Below are positions 25,310-34,571 of a stretch of DNA of 64,000 bases, piece after piece. The notes beneath the pieces are model-generated. The model searched no databases. It saw nothing but the letters and a program-made list of their open reading frames with translations, and was not told where the DNA came from. Within the stretch, counting starts at the first letter, position 1; every line of letters starts with the position of its first letter. Position numbers and translations under genes: made by a program. Source of the DNA: Mucilaginibacter sp. UR6-11 (GTDB lineage: Bacteria; Bacteroidota; Bacteroidia; Sphingobacteriales; Sphingobacteriaceae); contig NZ_JAJIWO010000010.1 in the NCBI RefSeq assembly GCF_020880695.1, forward strand, positions 90,551-154,550, in the 5' to 3' direction.

Positions 25310-26479
25310 TTAAACTTCGCTGGTTGCCAATAAGGTACCTACACCGTCACCAATCAAAGATTGATATACCGATGGAGCGTAACCTATTTTGTCAGTATAG
25401 TAAGCGGCCAGCTCTTTGCTGAAACTGTCAAATTCATCCTTTTTAACAAGGGCTATGGCACAGCCGCCAAATCCTGCCCCTGTCATACGCGCTCCGGCTA
25501 CGTTAGGGTTAGTTTTAGCATATTCCACAACAGCGTCCAGTTCTTTACCGCTAACCTCGTACAGGTCGCGTAATGAGTCGTGCGAGGCATACATCAGTTC
25601 GCCAAATCCGGCCAGGTTGTTTGCTGCCAGCGCACCGGCGGCAAGTTTAACACGGTCATTCTCTTCCACAACATGCTGCGCGCGTTTGCGTATAGTATCG
25701 TCGGCTATTAAATTTTTATGTTGGTTAAACGTAGCGGTATCTATATCACACAGGTAATTAATACTTAACGCTTTGTTTAGCTCTTTTAAAGCGGCCTGGC
25801 ATTCTTCAACACGTTCATTGTATTTTGATTCAACCAGCTTGCGCGATTTATTGGTGTTGATGATCGCCAGTACATAATTTCCTAAATTGCTGGGTACGAT
25901 ATCATATTTCAGGGTATCGCAGTTTAATACGATAGCTTTATCTTTTTCGCCAAAGGCAACGGCAAACTGATCCATGATCCCGCAATTCATGCCGATGAAA
26001 TTATTTTCGACCGATTTGGCAATCTTTACCAGCTCCAGCTTGGTGTAGCCGGCGTCAAACAGATCGTTTAGTGCATAGGCCATAACCACCTCGATCGAGG
26101 CCGACGATGAAAGACCGGCGCCGATAGGAATATCGCCAAAAAAAAGCATATCCAAACCGGTTATTTGATGGCCGTCTTTGGTGAAATGTTCAATAACACC
26201 CAGCGGGAAATTATACCAGCCGTCGCCATCTTTCTTATAGCCGGCCTGTACCGCAACCTCTGGGTTCTCATCAAAATTTAAACTTCTGAAACGAAAAACA
26301 TTATCCTCATTTGGGTTTATTAACAAATAAGTACCAAACGTAATAGCACAAGGCATAACAAGGCCGCCATTGTAATCAATATGTTCGCCGATAAGATTAA
26401 CCCTGCCCGGCGAAAAGTAGGCGTGACGGGCTTCTTTACTATATATATCGTTAAATTTTTGTGTCAGCTGGTGTTTCAT
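25310..26479 (-). CDS. galK: Galactokinase
   Basis: Phosphorylates galactose at C1 in the Leloir pathway. GHMP kinase of about 389 residues with the substrate motif SPGRVNLIGEHIDYNGG, the ATP-binding IPIGAGLSSSASIEV and the C-terminal MTGAGFGGCAIAL. I use ATG 26479 (MKHQLTQKF), which matches family length; the frame extends 38 residues further upstream through AT-rich sequence that has no family match. No other galactose genes are adjacent. Confidence 0.94.
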   Translation of the reverse strand: MKHQLTQKFNDIYSKEARHAYFSPGRVNLIGEHIDYNGGLVMPCAITFGTYLLINPNEDNVFRFRSLNFDENPEVAVQAGYKKDGDGWYNFPLGVIEHFTKDGHQITGLDMLFFGDIPIGAGLSSSASIEVVMAYALNDLFDAGYTKLELVKIAKSVENNFIGMNCGIMDQFAVAFGEKDKAIVLNCDTLKYDIVPSNLGNYVLAIINTNKSRKLVESKYNERVEECQAALKELNKALSINYLCDIDTATFNQHKNLIADDTIRKRAQHVVEENDRVKLAAGALAANNLAGFGELMYASHDSLRDLYEVSGKELDAVVEYAKTNPNVAGARMTGAGFGGCAIALVKKDEFDSFSKELAAYYTDKIGYAPSVYQSLIGDGVGTLLATSEV

Positions 26480-26614
26480 TTTCAGACTTTTTATTGATTT
26501 GGCAAATATTGTAAATATTACACTATTAGTCTTATTATTGGCATTAATAATTGTTAAATAATTAAACAGAATATAAACCTGCTTGTTCAGCATATATCAA
26601 TTAAACTTTAAATC

Positions 26615-26905
26615 ATGAATCAATACCTGGTAACCGCATACGACTATACTGATGAGGGCGCATTTGAAAAAAGAATGGGCGTAAGGCCGCACCATTTAGC
26701 CGGCGCAAAAGAACTAAAGGACAAGGGCAATTATATACTGGGCGGCGCTATGCTTAATGAAGAAGGTAAAATGATAGGTTCAACCATGATCCTTCAGTTT
26801 GAAAACGAAGAGGAGCTGGAAGCCTGGAAACAAGGCGAACCCTACATCACCCAAAAAATATGGGAATCGGTAGATATAAAACCCTTTAAGGTAGCTGTTG
26901 TATAA
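26615..26905 (+). CDS. YciI-family protein
   Basis: A 96-residue ferredoxin-like alpha/beta protein (MNQYLVTAYDYTDEGAFEKR, RPHHLAGAKELKDKGNYILGGAML, SVDIKPFKVAVV). The conserved His and Asp pair of the family is present (Asp in AYDYTDEGA, His in RPHHLAGA). Members have been proposed as small hydrolases or muconolactone-isomerase-like enzymes. Divergent from galK; ends two bases before the convergent lipoprotein gene. Confidence 0.87.
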   Translation: MNQYLVTAYDYTDEGAFEKRMGVRPHHLAGAKELKDKGNYILGGAMLNEEGKMIGSTMILQFENEEELEAWKQGEPYITQKIWESVDIKPFKVAVV

Positions 26906-26907
26906 AG

Positions 26908-27657
26908 CTATTTCTTAGCGACCGATCCTGTTGAAAGATTAAGCGAATAGGTATCCTTGCCCAAAATTAAAATAGCCTCGTTAAAACCGGTAAATGTTAT
27001 TGTGCCCTCAAACAAAAACGCACCCTTTGACGAATTGCCGGTAATGGTAGCAGTTCCGCTGCCGCCGGTGATCATTGCGCTTGTGCTTGCGGTGGTTTTA
27101 GATATGGTTAAATTTTTAATAGCGATATCAATGGCGATGGTGCCTGCACGGGTGGTGTCTGATTTTAATTTAAAACTGCCAATGCTCTTGATGGTGCCGT
27201 TTATTACGTAAGCAGTAGCTGTCGTTGTTAAACCGGCAACCGTGGTATTGGCTGTTCCGTTTTGTTTTGCTGATAGCCTGGGTCCGTTATAATTGCCGCT
27301 AAAAGTTAAATTAGTGGTAATGTTATCCGGTTGTTTGTTACTGTTGCAGTTAAGTTTGCAGGTGATTTTATGCTTGAAATTATAGGTGGTAGCTGCGTTG
27401 GGCATACTTTGATGCGCGGCAGAGTCAACATGAACAACGCCGCAGCCGTTACCAGCACTGAATAACGTTTGTGAGCTTGTTACGATATCGCCGGAGAAGG
27501 AAGCAAATCCATTTGAACCTGATGCCAGTGAACCCGCTATCATTGTAGCAGACTCTTCGTTGGTGATTGCCGAACTTTTTAGGGGGTCTTGCAGTTTTTG
27601 GCAGGCTGTAAAGCCAATCAATAAAACAGCAATTATGAATGTAAGGGGGTGCTTCAT
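26908..27657 (-). CDS. Lipoprotein of unknown function
   Basis: A 249-residue exported protein with a signal peptide and lipobox ending LIGFTAC, Cys at about residue 19. The mature part is rich in Ser, Thr, Gly and Asn and in short beta strands (TTNLTFSGNYNGPRLSAKQN, ITGNSSKGAFLFEGTITFTG), suggesting a surface or periplasmic beta protein. I recognise no domain. It is a single-gene unit convergent with the YciI gene. Confidence 0.8.
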   Translation of the reverse strand: MKHPLTFIIAVLLIGFTACQKLQDPLKSSAITNEESATMIAGSLASGSNGFASFSGDIVTSSQTLFSAGNGCGVVHVDSAAHQSMPNAATTYNFKHKITCKLNCNSNKQPDNITTNLTFSGNYNGPRLSAKQNGTANTTVAGLTTTATAYVINGTIKSIGSFKLKSDTTRAGTIAIDIAIKNLTISKTTASTSAMITGGSGTATITGNSSKGAFLFEGTITFTGFNEAILILGKDTYSLNLSTGSVAKK

Positions 27658-27774
27658 AAAAACTTGTCTATTACTTCTAACAGTTAATTTCCTAAAAATA
27701 GGTATAATATTGTTTTATCACGGCAATGTCATGAAATATTTTTTTTCTTTAATTAGTATGAACGGTAGGCAGAT

Positions 27775-27813
27775 AAAAAGAGGGGATACGCTATACAGCA
27801 TAACCCCTTTTTT
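27775..27813 (-). terminator. Intrinsic terminator after the aldo/keto reductase gene
   Basis: On the minus strand AGGGG/CCCCT arms enclose an 18-base loop that contains a second small stem, followed by TCTTTTT. It lies 15 bases after the aldo/keto reductase stop. Confidence 0.7.
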
Positions 27814-27827
27814 AGTGTGATTTTTAA

Positions 27828-28691
27828 CTACGCCGGCGAAATGCTGTCCAGTTCACTGATATCGTCAGCGGTTAATTTGAGGCCGGTTGTCTTCATGTTT
27901 TCTTCCAGGTGCTTAACACTTGATGTTCCCGGTATCAGCAAAATATTATCAGCGTGGTTTAACAGCCAGCTCAATGCTACCTGGTGTACCGTAACGCTGT
28001 ATTTATCGGCGATAGATTTCAACTTATCCTGTGCAGCCACATTGCCCGCATTGAGTGGGAACCAGGGTATAAAAGCCATGTTTTGCTCTTTGCAGTAATT
28101 TAAAACGGTTTCCCATTTGCGGTTATCAACGCTGTACATGTTTTGTACAGATACCACTTTAAAAAATTGTTCTGCATTTTTAATATCGGCAACACTAACT
28201 TCTGATAAACCAATGTGTTTGATCTTGCCCTGTTGTTGTGCCTCCTGTAAAAATTTAAAGGTTAACTCTGCAGGCACGTTAGGGTCAATGCGGTGCAGCT
28301 GATACAGTTCTATCTGCTCCAGTTTCAGGCGCTTTAAGCTGCCATCCAGTGCTTCTTTTAAATGATCGGGATGCGCGTTAACCGGCCACTGGTCGGGCCC
28401 GGTGCGGGTTAAACCACCTTTGGTGGCAATAACCAGGCCTGCAGGATAGGGGTGCAGCGCCTCTGCTATCAGCTCTTCCGATACATAGGGCCCGTAACTG
28501 TCGGCGGTGTCAATAAAGTTTACGCCAAGCTCAACGGCCCGCTTTAACACACGGATGGCTTCGTCTTTATCCCTGGGCGGGCCCCAGATACCCTGCCCGG
28601 TGATCCGCATTGCGCCATATCCCAACCGGTTTACGGTAAGATCGCCACCTATGGTGAACGTCTTTTTATAAGAATTGATCAAATCAGTCAT
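27828..28691 (-). CDS. Aldo/keto reductase
   Basis: NADPH-dependent oxidoreductase of 287 residues with a TIM barrel. Catalytic Asp-Tyr in NFIDTADSYGPYVSEE, catalytic Lys in VIATKGGL and the His in YQLHRIDPN. The C-terminal cofactor-binding segment reads LLIPGTSSVKHLEENM. The closest type is the YdbC-like group of class 5-like reductases; the substrate is unknown. Single-gene unit bounded by terminators on both sides. Confidence 0.92.
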   Translation of the reverse strand: MTDLINSYKKTFTIGGDLTVNRLGYGAMRITGQGIWGPPRDKDEAIRVLKRAVELGVNFIDTADSYGPYVSEELIAEALHPYPAGLVIATKGGLTRTGPDQWPVNAHPDHLKEALDGSLKRLKLEQIELYQLHRIDPNVPAELTFKFLQEAQQQGKIKHIGLSEVSVADIKNAEQFFKVVSVQNMYSVDNRKWETVLNYCKEQNMAFIPWFPLNAGNVAAQDKLKSIADKYSVTVHQVALSWLLNHADNILLIPGTSSVKHLEENMKTTGLKLTADDISELDSISPA

Positions 28692-28792
28692 AATTGTTGA
28701 TGTTTACGAGATAAAATAGGTAATTAAAACACCCGGTTTCGCCGGATTGTTCTTGATACTGCGCTATCAGTTTGTCATTTTTTTATAAAACA

Positions 28793-28816
28793 AAAGCCGG
28801 CTGTCGGGCCGGCTTT
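28793..28816 (-). terminator. Intrinsic terminator after the MG2/TonB-plug gene
   Basis: A perfect 9-bp stem AAAGCCGGC / GCCGGCTTT with a six-base loop, followed on the minus strand by a TTTTGTTTTAT tract. It lies 22 bases beyond the stop codon at 28839. Confidence 0.85.
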
Positions 28817-28838
28817 AAAGTATCAATGTACTGCAATG

Positions 28839-31595
28839 TTATTTTACCGTATACCGGTATACTGTACGGCCTATATTGCCATAAGCATCAATTCCCTCAA
28901 TTATAGCGCGGTAGGTGCCGGTACCATCAGCATTAAAAAAATCGAAAGAGGCTGTGCCGTTTTTATCGGTCATCACCTTGGGGTTCCAGTAAATGGTAGT
29001 TCTGAAATCGCCTCCCAATACACCTGTTTTGGTAGCATCATATTTTGGCGAATAAAATGCGCGGGCCATATTATAACCCTTGGGAGTGAAGTTTACGGCG
29101 CTGTATTGTGGCGTCAGCAGTTCATTCAGCAACTCTTTATTAAGTGGTTTTTTCTCTACTTTCTTACTGCTTATAACCAAAACGCCATTAGTGTTATCCA
29201 TTTTATTTAATCCGCTTAACCCATCGTTGTTATAAACTTCAATCTGGTCAATAGTCGAAGGGTCAACGCTTGCCATCCGGTCAAAATCAACTACAGATCC
29301 ATCATAATAAATAGCCATTTCAACTTTTTTACCGGTGTTGTAATCCCTTGTGATATATAACTTATTATCATTATAGGTGACACCCGGAAGGATATACTTG
29401 ATACAATCATAAACAGAAGGGCAGCCGGTAAGGCGGTTGCCGTCGACAACGTGATCAGGAATGCCACCCAGGCCAACCAAAAACGGGAAATCCTGATGAC
29501 TTGCTTTTTTGGGCCCGCGGGTTTGCGTAATCACAACCTCTTTAATTACGTGCGAGTTAAGCGATACCTTTTTGTCGTTTTGCAAATAAGGGTTTAACGC
29601 GGTATCAATATTAGCCACTTCATCGGGGGCGTTGATGTTAGGCACGGGTAATTGCGGCGACACATTGTTCACCATGATCATCAAATTATTACCGTTGTAG
29701 TTACCCCGGGCATTAACAACTGCTTTTACAGAATCCGGGAAAAATAATTTGGGGATCTTAAACTCGCCTTCCTTGTTGGTATTAACGGTTGAAGAAACGC
29801 GCATGTTTTTGATGTAAAAATTCACTACCCCGTTTGGTACAGGCATACCGGATGCCGTCCGTAATGACCCCGAAACCTGGATGCCGTCCTCAGGCTCAAA
29901 TTTTATTACCGGTTGTTTATTGGCTAAAATGTCTTTATAAATAACGCGCCGGTACCCCTGGGTAAGCATTAACAGGTCCAGATCGGCAGCGGTTTTGTCA
30001 TTTACGCTGTTGAAATAGTAGTTTGGTTTTTCAATATATCCTTTTAACTCTGATGTAAGCAACAGGCTGGTGAGGATAGTGATTTCTGAATTTTCATTAA
30101 AGGGCACTTTGGTGTCATCTAAAACGGTGACAGATAAGCTGGCCAGGGCCGGTTGATTGTCGGCCGTTTTGGCCGTAACATTAAAGTTTACCTGGTCGCG
30201 CACACCATAGGTAGTTTTAGGCGTATTCAATCCAATTTTTAACTGGTCATTGCGCCTTACAAAGACTATACGTTCGGCCAGTGCATCGCCGGTTGATGAA
30301 AAGATGGTAAACTTAACAATGCCCGAAGGAAACTTCGACTTGGGTATTGTGGCCGAGTAGCTTTTGGTTGTAAGCGCGGTTTGACCGGCATAACAAACAA
30401 CCTGGCCCGACTGGCCTATTATCGCTATCGGTTTATTTTTATTGATTGCCAGGAACGCATCGCTCGCAGAAAACGTTATTGCTATTTTTTCAGGATCTGT
30501 ATTATTTACAGACAGGGTCATTCCGTCGTCTTTAACCGCCGGCAAATCATAGGTGGTTTGTGCGCCGTCGGCAAAAACTATAGCTGCTTTATAAGTTTTT
30601 CCGGTAGCCGGGGTTAATTCAAAAACGCCCATTCCTAAATGCTCGGTGGCAATGGTGGCAACTACGGCACCGCTGTTGTCGGTCACCGTTCCTTTTACTT
30701 CGGCACCCAGCCCGTCGGGCTTAACCGCCTTAAATGCCACCTTTGTTTTTATACCATTTATCAACTCGCCGCCTTCAGGAAAAAACTGGACATCCAGCGG
30801 GGCCACAATGTTTTTTAAGCTGTATGAATTGGTGATGGTATTGTTGTTAATATCAATACCGGCAACAAGCAGGGCACTGCTTAAAGTACTTATTTTACTG
30901 GTAGTGAAGCTAATGTTGATATTCCCTCTGCTGTCGGTGATACCTTTTCCCTTGCCCAGGGTTTCGTCATCGCTGTTTTGCGCGCGCCAGCTTACTTTCC
31001 GGCCGGCATAGTCGCGGCCGTCGGTAGTATAATAATGTATAATGGCGTCTACTTTTGCGGTATTGTTTTTTAACTGGCCGGATAAGGATATGGTATTAAA
31101 AACATTTTTGTCTACGATGGTGCCTACAGGTATTGTTTTAAAGAAGAAGTAGGCCGGGTCAAAATTGCGCATCCAGTTGGTGTAGGCCTGCACATGATAA
31201 TTGCCTTCCCGGTAGTTTTCTTTTAGTAATTTAATATCACCGTAAGCCATCCCGTCTATTACGGGCAGCTTTAGCCGTTGTACTACCGAATCTTTACTGC
31301 TTAAAATATCTACATAAACAACCTTGCTCAAGGTAGAGGGCAGGTGTTTGTTCTTAGTCATATCATCATTGATGGTAACATCAGTGGTTAAATAGGCTTT
31401 AAACCAGATCGTGTCGCCAACTGCATAATAAGGTTTATCAAAATGCAGATAAACTTTTTCAAGCGGGTATTCATTGTTGTATTTTACGGTTTTGGTAACG
31501 ATGGTCTTTATACTTACCGTATCGTTTTGTGAATAGGCCGACAAGCAAACCGCAAGCAGTGAAAATAGTATAGCAGTAAATTTCTTAAAATTCAT
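28839..31595 (-). CDS. Exported MG2-domain / TonB-plug-domain protein
   Basis: A large envelope protein of about 918 residues with a signal peptide (MNFKKFTAILFSLLAVCLSAYS). The N-terminal part has a macroglobulin-like MG2 domain (EKVYLHFDKPYYAVGDTIWF), followed by further beta-sandwich domains. Around residues 690-830 lies a TonB-plug-like region (GGIPDHVVDGNRLTGCPSVY; TIDQIEVYNNDGLSGL). No outer-membrane beta-barrel follows; the protein ends with a fibronectin-like strand set (GTYRAIIEGIDAYGNIGRT). The start is placed at ATG 31595, after 21 upstream residues without signal-peptide logic. The family is common in Bacteroidota; its function is unknown. Confidence 0.85.
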   Translation of the reverse strand: MNFKKFTAILFSLLAVCLSAYSQNDTVSIKTIVTKTVKYNNEYPLEKVYLHFDKPYYAVGDTIWFKAYLTTDVTINDDMTKNKHLPSTLSKVVYVDILSSKDSVVQRLKLPVIDGMAYGDIKLLKENYREGNYHVQAYTNWMRNFDPAYFFFKTIPVGTIVDKNVFNTISLSGQLKNNTAKVDAIIHYYTTDGRDYAGRKVSWRAQNSDDETLGKGKGITDSRGNINISFTTSKISTLSSALLVAGIDINNNTITNSYSLKNIVAPLDVQFFPEGGELINGIKTKVAFKAVKPDGLGAEVKGTVTDNSGAVVATIATEHLGMGVFELTPATGKTYKAAIVFADGAQTTYDLPAVKDDGMTLSVNNTDPEKIAITFSASDAFLAINKNKPIAIIGQSGQVVCYAGQTALTTKSYSATIPKSKFPSGIVKFTIFSSTGDALAERIVFVRRNDQLKIGLNTPKTTYGVRDQVNFNVTAKTADNQPALASLSVTVLDDTKVPFNENSEITILTSLLLTSELKGYIEKPNYYFNSVNDKTAADLDLLMLTQGYRRVIYKDILANKQPVIKFEPEDGIQVSGSLRTASGMPVPNGVVNFYIKNMRVSSTVNTNKEGEFKIPKLFFPDSVKAVVNARGNYNGNNLMIMVNNVSPQLPVPNINAPDEVANIDTALNPYLQNDKKVSLNSHVIKEVVITQTRGPKKASHQDFPFLVGLGGIPDHVVDGNRLTGCPSVYDCIKYILPGVTYNDNKLYITRDYNTGKKVEMAIYYDGSVVDFDRMASVDPSTIDQIEVYNNDGLSGLNKMDNTNGVLVISSKKVEKKPLNKELLNELLTPQYSAVNFTPKGYNMARAFYSPKYDATKTGVLGGDFRTTIYWNPKVMTDKNGTASFDFFNADGTGTYRAIIEGIDAYGNIGRTVYRYTVK

Positions 31596-31766
31596 CGGTA
31601 TGGTTAAAGGTGCTAAAAAGATGGCTAAATATATCCATTTATGCTGTAGTATAACCAAGCATATTGTACTTTAACATTTTTTTACATTTTGTAGTATAAC
31701 CGGTGTGCAATAATCTTCAACAAAGGCCGGTAAATACTGTTGCAATAATTAATAAGATGGCTTAAC

Positions 31767-32234
31767 ATGGGTATTGAAATTGAAAGAAAGTTTTTAGTAG
31801 ATCACGATAAATGGCAGCTGTTACCAAAGCCGCAGGGCTGCATTATGCGACAGGGTTATATTGTAAATGAGCCGGACCGTACCATTAGGTTGCGCCTGGC
31901 CGGCGATAAGGCTTACCTTACTTTTAAAAGCGGTACATCAGGCATAAGCCGCAGGGAGTATGAATATGAGATCCCGGTTAATGAAGCCGCCGAACTGTTT
32001 GAGCAATTTGTAAAAGCAGGCTTACAGAAAACAAGGTATTGTATTACTTATATGGATAAGCTATGGGAGGTGGATGTTTTTGAAGGCGATAATTACGGCC
32101 TGATTATAGCCGAGATTGAACTGAAGCGTGAGGATGAGCCATTTGAGCTGCCGGAATGGGTAACTACCGAAGTAAGTGAGGACGCCCGGTATTATAATGC
32201 TAATTTATCATTAAAACCCTATAACACCTGGTAA
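31767..32234 (+). CDS. CYTH-domain protein (triphosphate tunnel metalloenzyme)
   Basis: A 155-residue protein opening with MGIEIERKFLV, which is the ExExK signature of CYTH enzymes. Tunnel-lining basic and acidic residues follow (IRQGYIV-like MRQGYIV, TIRLRLAGDKAYLTFK, EYEIPVNEA, WEVDVFEGDNYGLIIAEIEL). Such proteins hydrolyse inorganic triphosphate or related molecules. It stands alone before a bidirectional-looking stem-loop. Confidence 0.92.
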   Translation: MGIEIERKFLVDHDKWQLLPKPQGCIMRQGYIVNEPDRTIRLRLAGDKAYLTFKSGTSGISRREYEYEIPVNEAAELFEQFVKAGLQKTRYCITYMDKLWEVDVFEGDNYGLIIAEIELKREDEPFELPEWVTTEVSEDARYYNANLSLKPYNTW

Positions 32235-32237
32235 AAC

Positions 32238-32270
32238 AAATAAGGCAGCGCTTGTAGCCCTGCCTTATTT
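32238..32270. terminator. Stem-loop terminator between convergent genes
   Basis: An 11-bp perfect stem AAATAAGGCAG / CTGCCTTATTT with an 11-base loop lies just after the CYTH gene stop and before the convergent small gene. The A/T ends give T-rich tails in both directions. Confidence 0.75.
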
Positions 32271-32300
32271 ATTTACAATGGCCGTAGCCGATAGTATTAT

Positions 32301-32516
32301 TTACCAGCCACTGCCTTTTTTTGCAGCGCCGCTTGCGATATGACCTTCAGCCGTAGCTTTGCTCATAATAGCAGCCATTTTGTTGCCTGCGCTGTCTTTA
32401 CCTGTAGCAATGTACCTGCCCGATTTTACATCAATAGTAGGATCGATCATTGGTACATTCTTGGTTTTTGTTTTTACTGAATAAGCGGTAATGCCGCCAC
32501 TTGTAGGTGTTGCCAT
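32301..32516 (-). CDS. Small conserved-looking protein of unknown function
   Basis: A 71-residue protein (MATPTSGGITAYSVKTKTKN ... GHIASGAAKKGSGW), basic and Gly/Ala/Ser-rich, without signal peptide. The central DPTIDVKSGRYIATGKDSAG looks like a short beta hairpin unit. It is bounded by a terminator and by an AT-rich 290-base gap with no other gene. I do not recognise the family. Confidence 0.6.
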   Translation of the reverse strand: MATPTSGGITAYSVKTKTKNVPMIDPTIDVKSGRYIATGKDSAGNKMAAIMSKATAEGHIASGAAKKGSGW

Positions 32517-32804
32517 GATAAGTTTTTAATTGTTTAAAAAAGTTAACCTTTGTTAGGTGTGAATTGTTTTCACAAACATAGTTTATTGTTATTAAGTAGT
32601 ATATAATTGTGAATATTTTTTATCCCTGAAAATGTGGATAAATGGCCGTTTTTAAGCTGTTTTGTTGAATTGTGGAAAACTTATTAGGTTTGAAGGTGAA
32701 CGGACAGAGTTTTTAACACATCAAAAAATGCGTAAAACCCGGCAGAAAGATAACCGCATTTTTTTAATTTAGTAACCAAAATAGATTACAACTTTAAACC
32801 GGAT
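32517..32804. other. AT-rich gap without a recognised gene
   Basis: About 290 bases between two divergent small genes. Nothing beyond AT-rich sequence that presumably holds both promoters was seen. Confidence 0.4.
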
Positions 32805-33002
32805 ATGAAAAAAAGAGATTCCAGCATACTATACCTTCTGTTAGGTATATATGCGTTAATGATAAACTGGTATTATAACCACTCTATTATAATGCTTATA
32901 CTATGCTATATATTCTGGCCGGTATACCTTATTTACGAATTGCTGACCGGAGGTTTATCGCATGGCATGTGGAAGCATATTCCCGAGAGCTATTTTAAAT
33001 AA
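32805..33002 (+). CDS. Small two-helix membrane protein, unknown
   Basis: A 65-residue protein starting MKKRDSSILYLLLGIYALMI, with two hydrophobic segments (about residues 8-22 and 26-48) joined by WYYNHS, and a short C-terminal tail SHGMWKHIPESYFK. It looks like an inner-membrane mini-protein. No family is recognised; it ends nine bases before the convergent YbjQ gene. Confidence 0.6.
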   Translation: MKKRDSSILYLLLGIYALMINWYYNHSIIMLILCYIFWPVYLIYELLTGGLSHGMWKHIPESYFK

Positions 33003-33011
33003 CGGCTATCG

Positions 33012-33341
33012 TCAAACCTTCTCCACTACCACCGCGGTGCCATAGGCCAGTACCTCGGTAATGCCCTGCATCACCTCGTTGGCATCATACCGCATGCTGA
33101 TAATAGCATTAGCGCCTATCGCCTGCGCATGCTGTATCAATAACTGGTAGGCTTCCTCGCGTGCGTTTTCGCAAAGTTCTACATAAATAGAGAGCCGGCC
33201 GCCAAAAAGCGACTGTAAGCCGCCGGCGATATTGCCGCCAATGCTCCGGCTGCGTACGGTAATGCCGCGTACTATGCCCAAATGTTTAACTATGCGGTAA
33301 CCTTCAAGGCTAGTGCTGGTGGTTATGAGTGAATGATCCAT
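33012..33341 (-). CDS. YbjQ/UPF0145 family protein
   Basis: A 109-residue protein of the YbjQ family, which forms pentameric rings and was proposed as heavy-metal-binding. Signatures are IVKHLGIVRGITVRSRSIGG, ENAREEAYQLLIQHAQAIGANAI and a final AYGTAVVVEKV strand. Length is standard. Function unproven. Confidence 0.9.
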   Translation of the reverse strand: MDHSLITTSTSLEGYRIVKHLGIVRGITVRSRSIGGNIAGGLQSLFGGRLSIYVELCENAREEAYQLLIQHAQAIGANAIISMRYDANEVMQGITEVLAYGTAVVVEKV

Positions 33342-33393
33342 ATTTGATAAGTTAAAGTTTACTTATCAAATATAATACATTCAATACAGTGTA

Positions 33394-33675
33394 TTACCTG
33401 TACTTACACAGGTAAGCGCTCTGGCCGGCAGTTTTAACTTTAAACGACGTGTTAGCCGGTACCTCAAAAGATTGACCGTTTGTAAAAGTTTTCCAATCCT
33501 GCGCGCCGGGCAGTAAAGCAACCAGTTCGCCTTCAATAACGGTCATGGTTTCATGGGTTGATGTGCCAAATTCATATTCACCGGTTTCAATAACGCCGAT
33601 GGTTGATTTACCATCGGCAGTTGTATAGGCCAGTGATTTTACCGCGCCGTCAAAATATTCGTTTACGTTTATCAT
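33394..33675 (-). CDS. ppnP: Pyrimidine/purine nucleoside phosphorylase PpnP
   Basis: A 93-residue single cupin domain (MINVNEYFDGAVKSLAYTTA, GIVIETG-like GVIETGEYEFGTSTHETMTV, FEVPANTSFKVKT, AYLCKYR). Members phosphorolyse various nucleosides to base and ribose-1-phosphate. Full length. It stands alone between the YbjQ and methyltransferase genes. Confidence 0.9.
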   Translation of the reverse strand: MINVNEYFDGAVKSLAYTTADGKSTIGVIETGEYEFGTSTHETMTVIEGELVALLPGAQDWKTFTNGQSFEVPANTSFKVKTAGQSAYLCKYR

Positions 33676-33748
33676 TTTTTTTATTTGTGGCCGAAGATGA
33701 GAAAAAAATAAAAAATATCGAATAAAGATGCCGGATAAATAAGCCGCA

Positions 33749-34471
33749 TTACTTTATCCCGCCAAAAGCTGCGAAATAAGAATTTTTATGCAGGATCTCC
33801 ACATTCGTAAAACCCACCTTTTTTAACAGGTCCATCTGGTAGTTTACTGATCGTGGGGTATCCTCATGGTCAACATAGTCCAGCACTTTTTGCCGGTATT
33901 CTGCACCGCCAAGCGTGTCCAGGTAATCGCTGTAGCGTTTTTGGAATAGCCGGTTCAATGGTTCCGAGTCATGCGCGATAAGATCTGAGATCCAGATGCT
34001 GCCACCCGGCTTTAAAGCTTTATAAAGTTTGCCGAAAACGTTTTCCCAATCGGCATCGCCGCGCAGGTGGTGAAATGTTGCCGCCGCCAATACAATATCA
34101 AAATGTTCGTCGGGCAGGTTCAGGTTACGCATATCATCCTGTATAATGGTTACGTCGCCCCTGGTTTGTGCTGATACCCGCTGCTTCGCCCGTTCAAGCA
34201 TGGGCAAGCTCAAATCATTTAAGGTACAGTTAAGGTCACTGATCTTGCTCAACATCTTTAAAGTATAGTTACCGGCACCGCAGCCAATGTCTAACAGGTT
34301 TTTAGCATCGGGATTAATGTATTTAGCCGCTTCGGTGCAAAGCTCCATAGTTAAAGGCGCATCAATGGTGGTTGCCTGCCCGGTATCAAGGTTTGAAAAA
34401 CGGTCGACATCATTATCAAACCGGTTCCTGATCTCTTCGTTGGTTGCCTTACCGGCATAATTTATATTCAT
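33749..34471 (-). CDS. Class I SAM-dependent methyltransferase
   Basis: A 240-residue Rossmann methyltransferase with the SAM loop LLDIGCGAGNYTLKML, acidic strand-2 end LNDLSLPMLERAK, motif DDMRNLNLPDEHFDIVLAAA and the post-motif ALKPGGSIWISDL. Substrate unknown. It is divergent from a LysR-type regulator, with a dyad operator between them, so it is a likely target of that regulator. Confidence 0.87.
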   Translation of the reverse strand: MNINYAGKATNEEIRNRFDNDVDRFSNLDTGQATTIDAPLTMELCTEAAKYINPDAKNLLDIGCGAGNYTLKMLSKISDLNCTLNDLSLPMLERAKQRVSAQTRGDVTIIQDDMRNLNLPDEHFDIVLAAATFHHLRGDADWENVFGKLYKALKPGGSIWISDLIAHDSEPLNRLFQKRYSDYLDTLGGAEYRQKVLDYVDHEDTPRSVNYQMDLLKKVGFTNVEILHKNSYFAAFGGIK

Positions 34472-34527
34472 AATTGCTATTTAGTTGATGATTTGTCAAA
34501 CCTATCTATTTTTACAATATTTGAAAA

Positions 34528-34553
34528 ATATCAATATTATCAATTATTGATAT
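34528..34553. promoter_or_regulatory. Dyad operator between methyltransferase and LysR genes
   Basis: ATATCAATA (34528-34536) and TATTGATAT (34545-34553) are perfect 9-base inverted arms with an 8-base spacer. The site lies 18 bases before the LysR start and 57 before the divergent gene, as expected for an autoregulated LysR intergenic region. Regulator identity is inferred from position. Confidence 0.6.
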
Positions 34554-34571
34554 CTAATAGGTATCGTAAAA

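Noticed and set aside
25310..26593. Galactokinase starting at 26593
   Set aside because: The extra 38 residues come from AT-rich sequence with no family match; ATG 26479 fits the family length.
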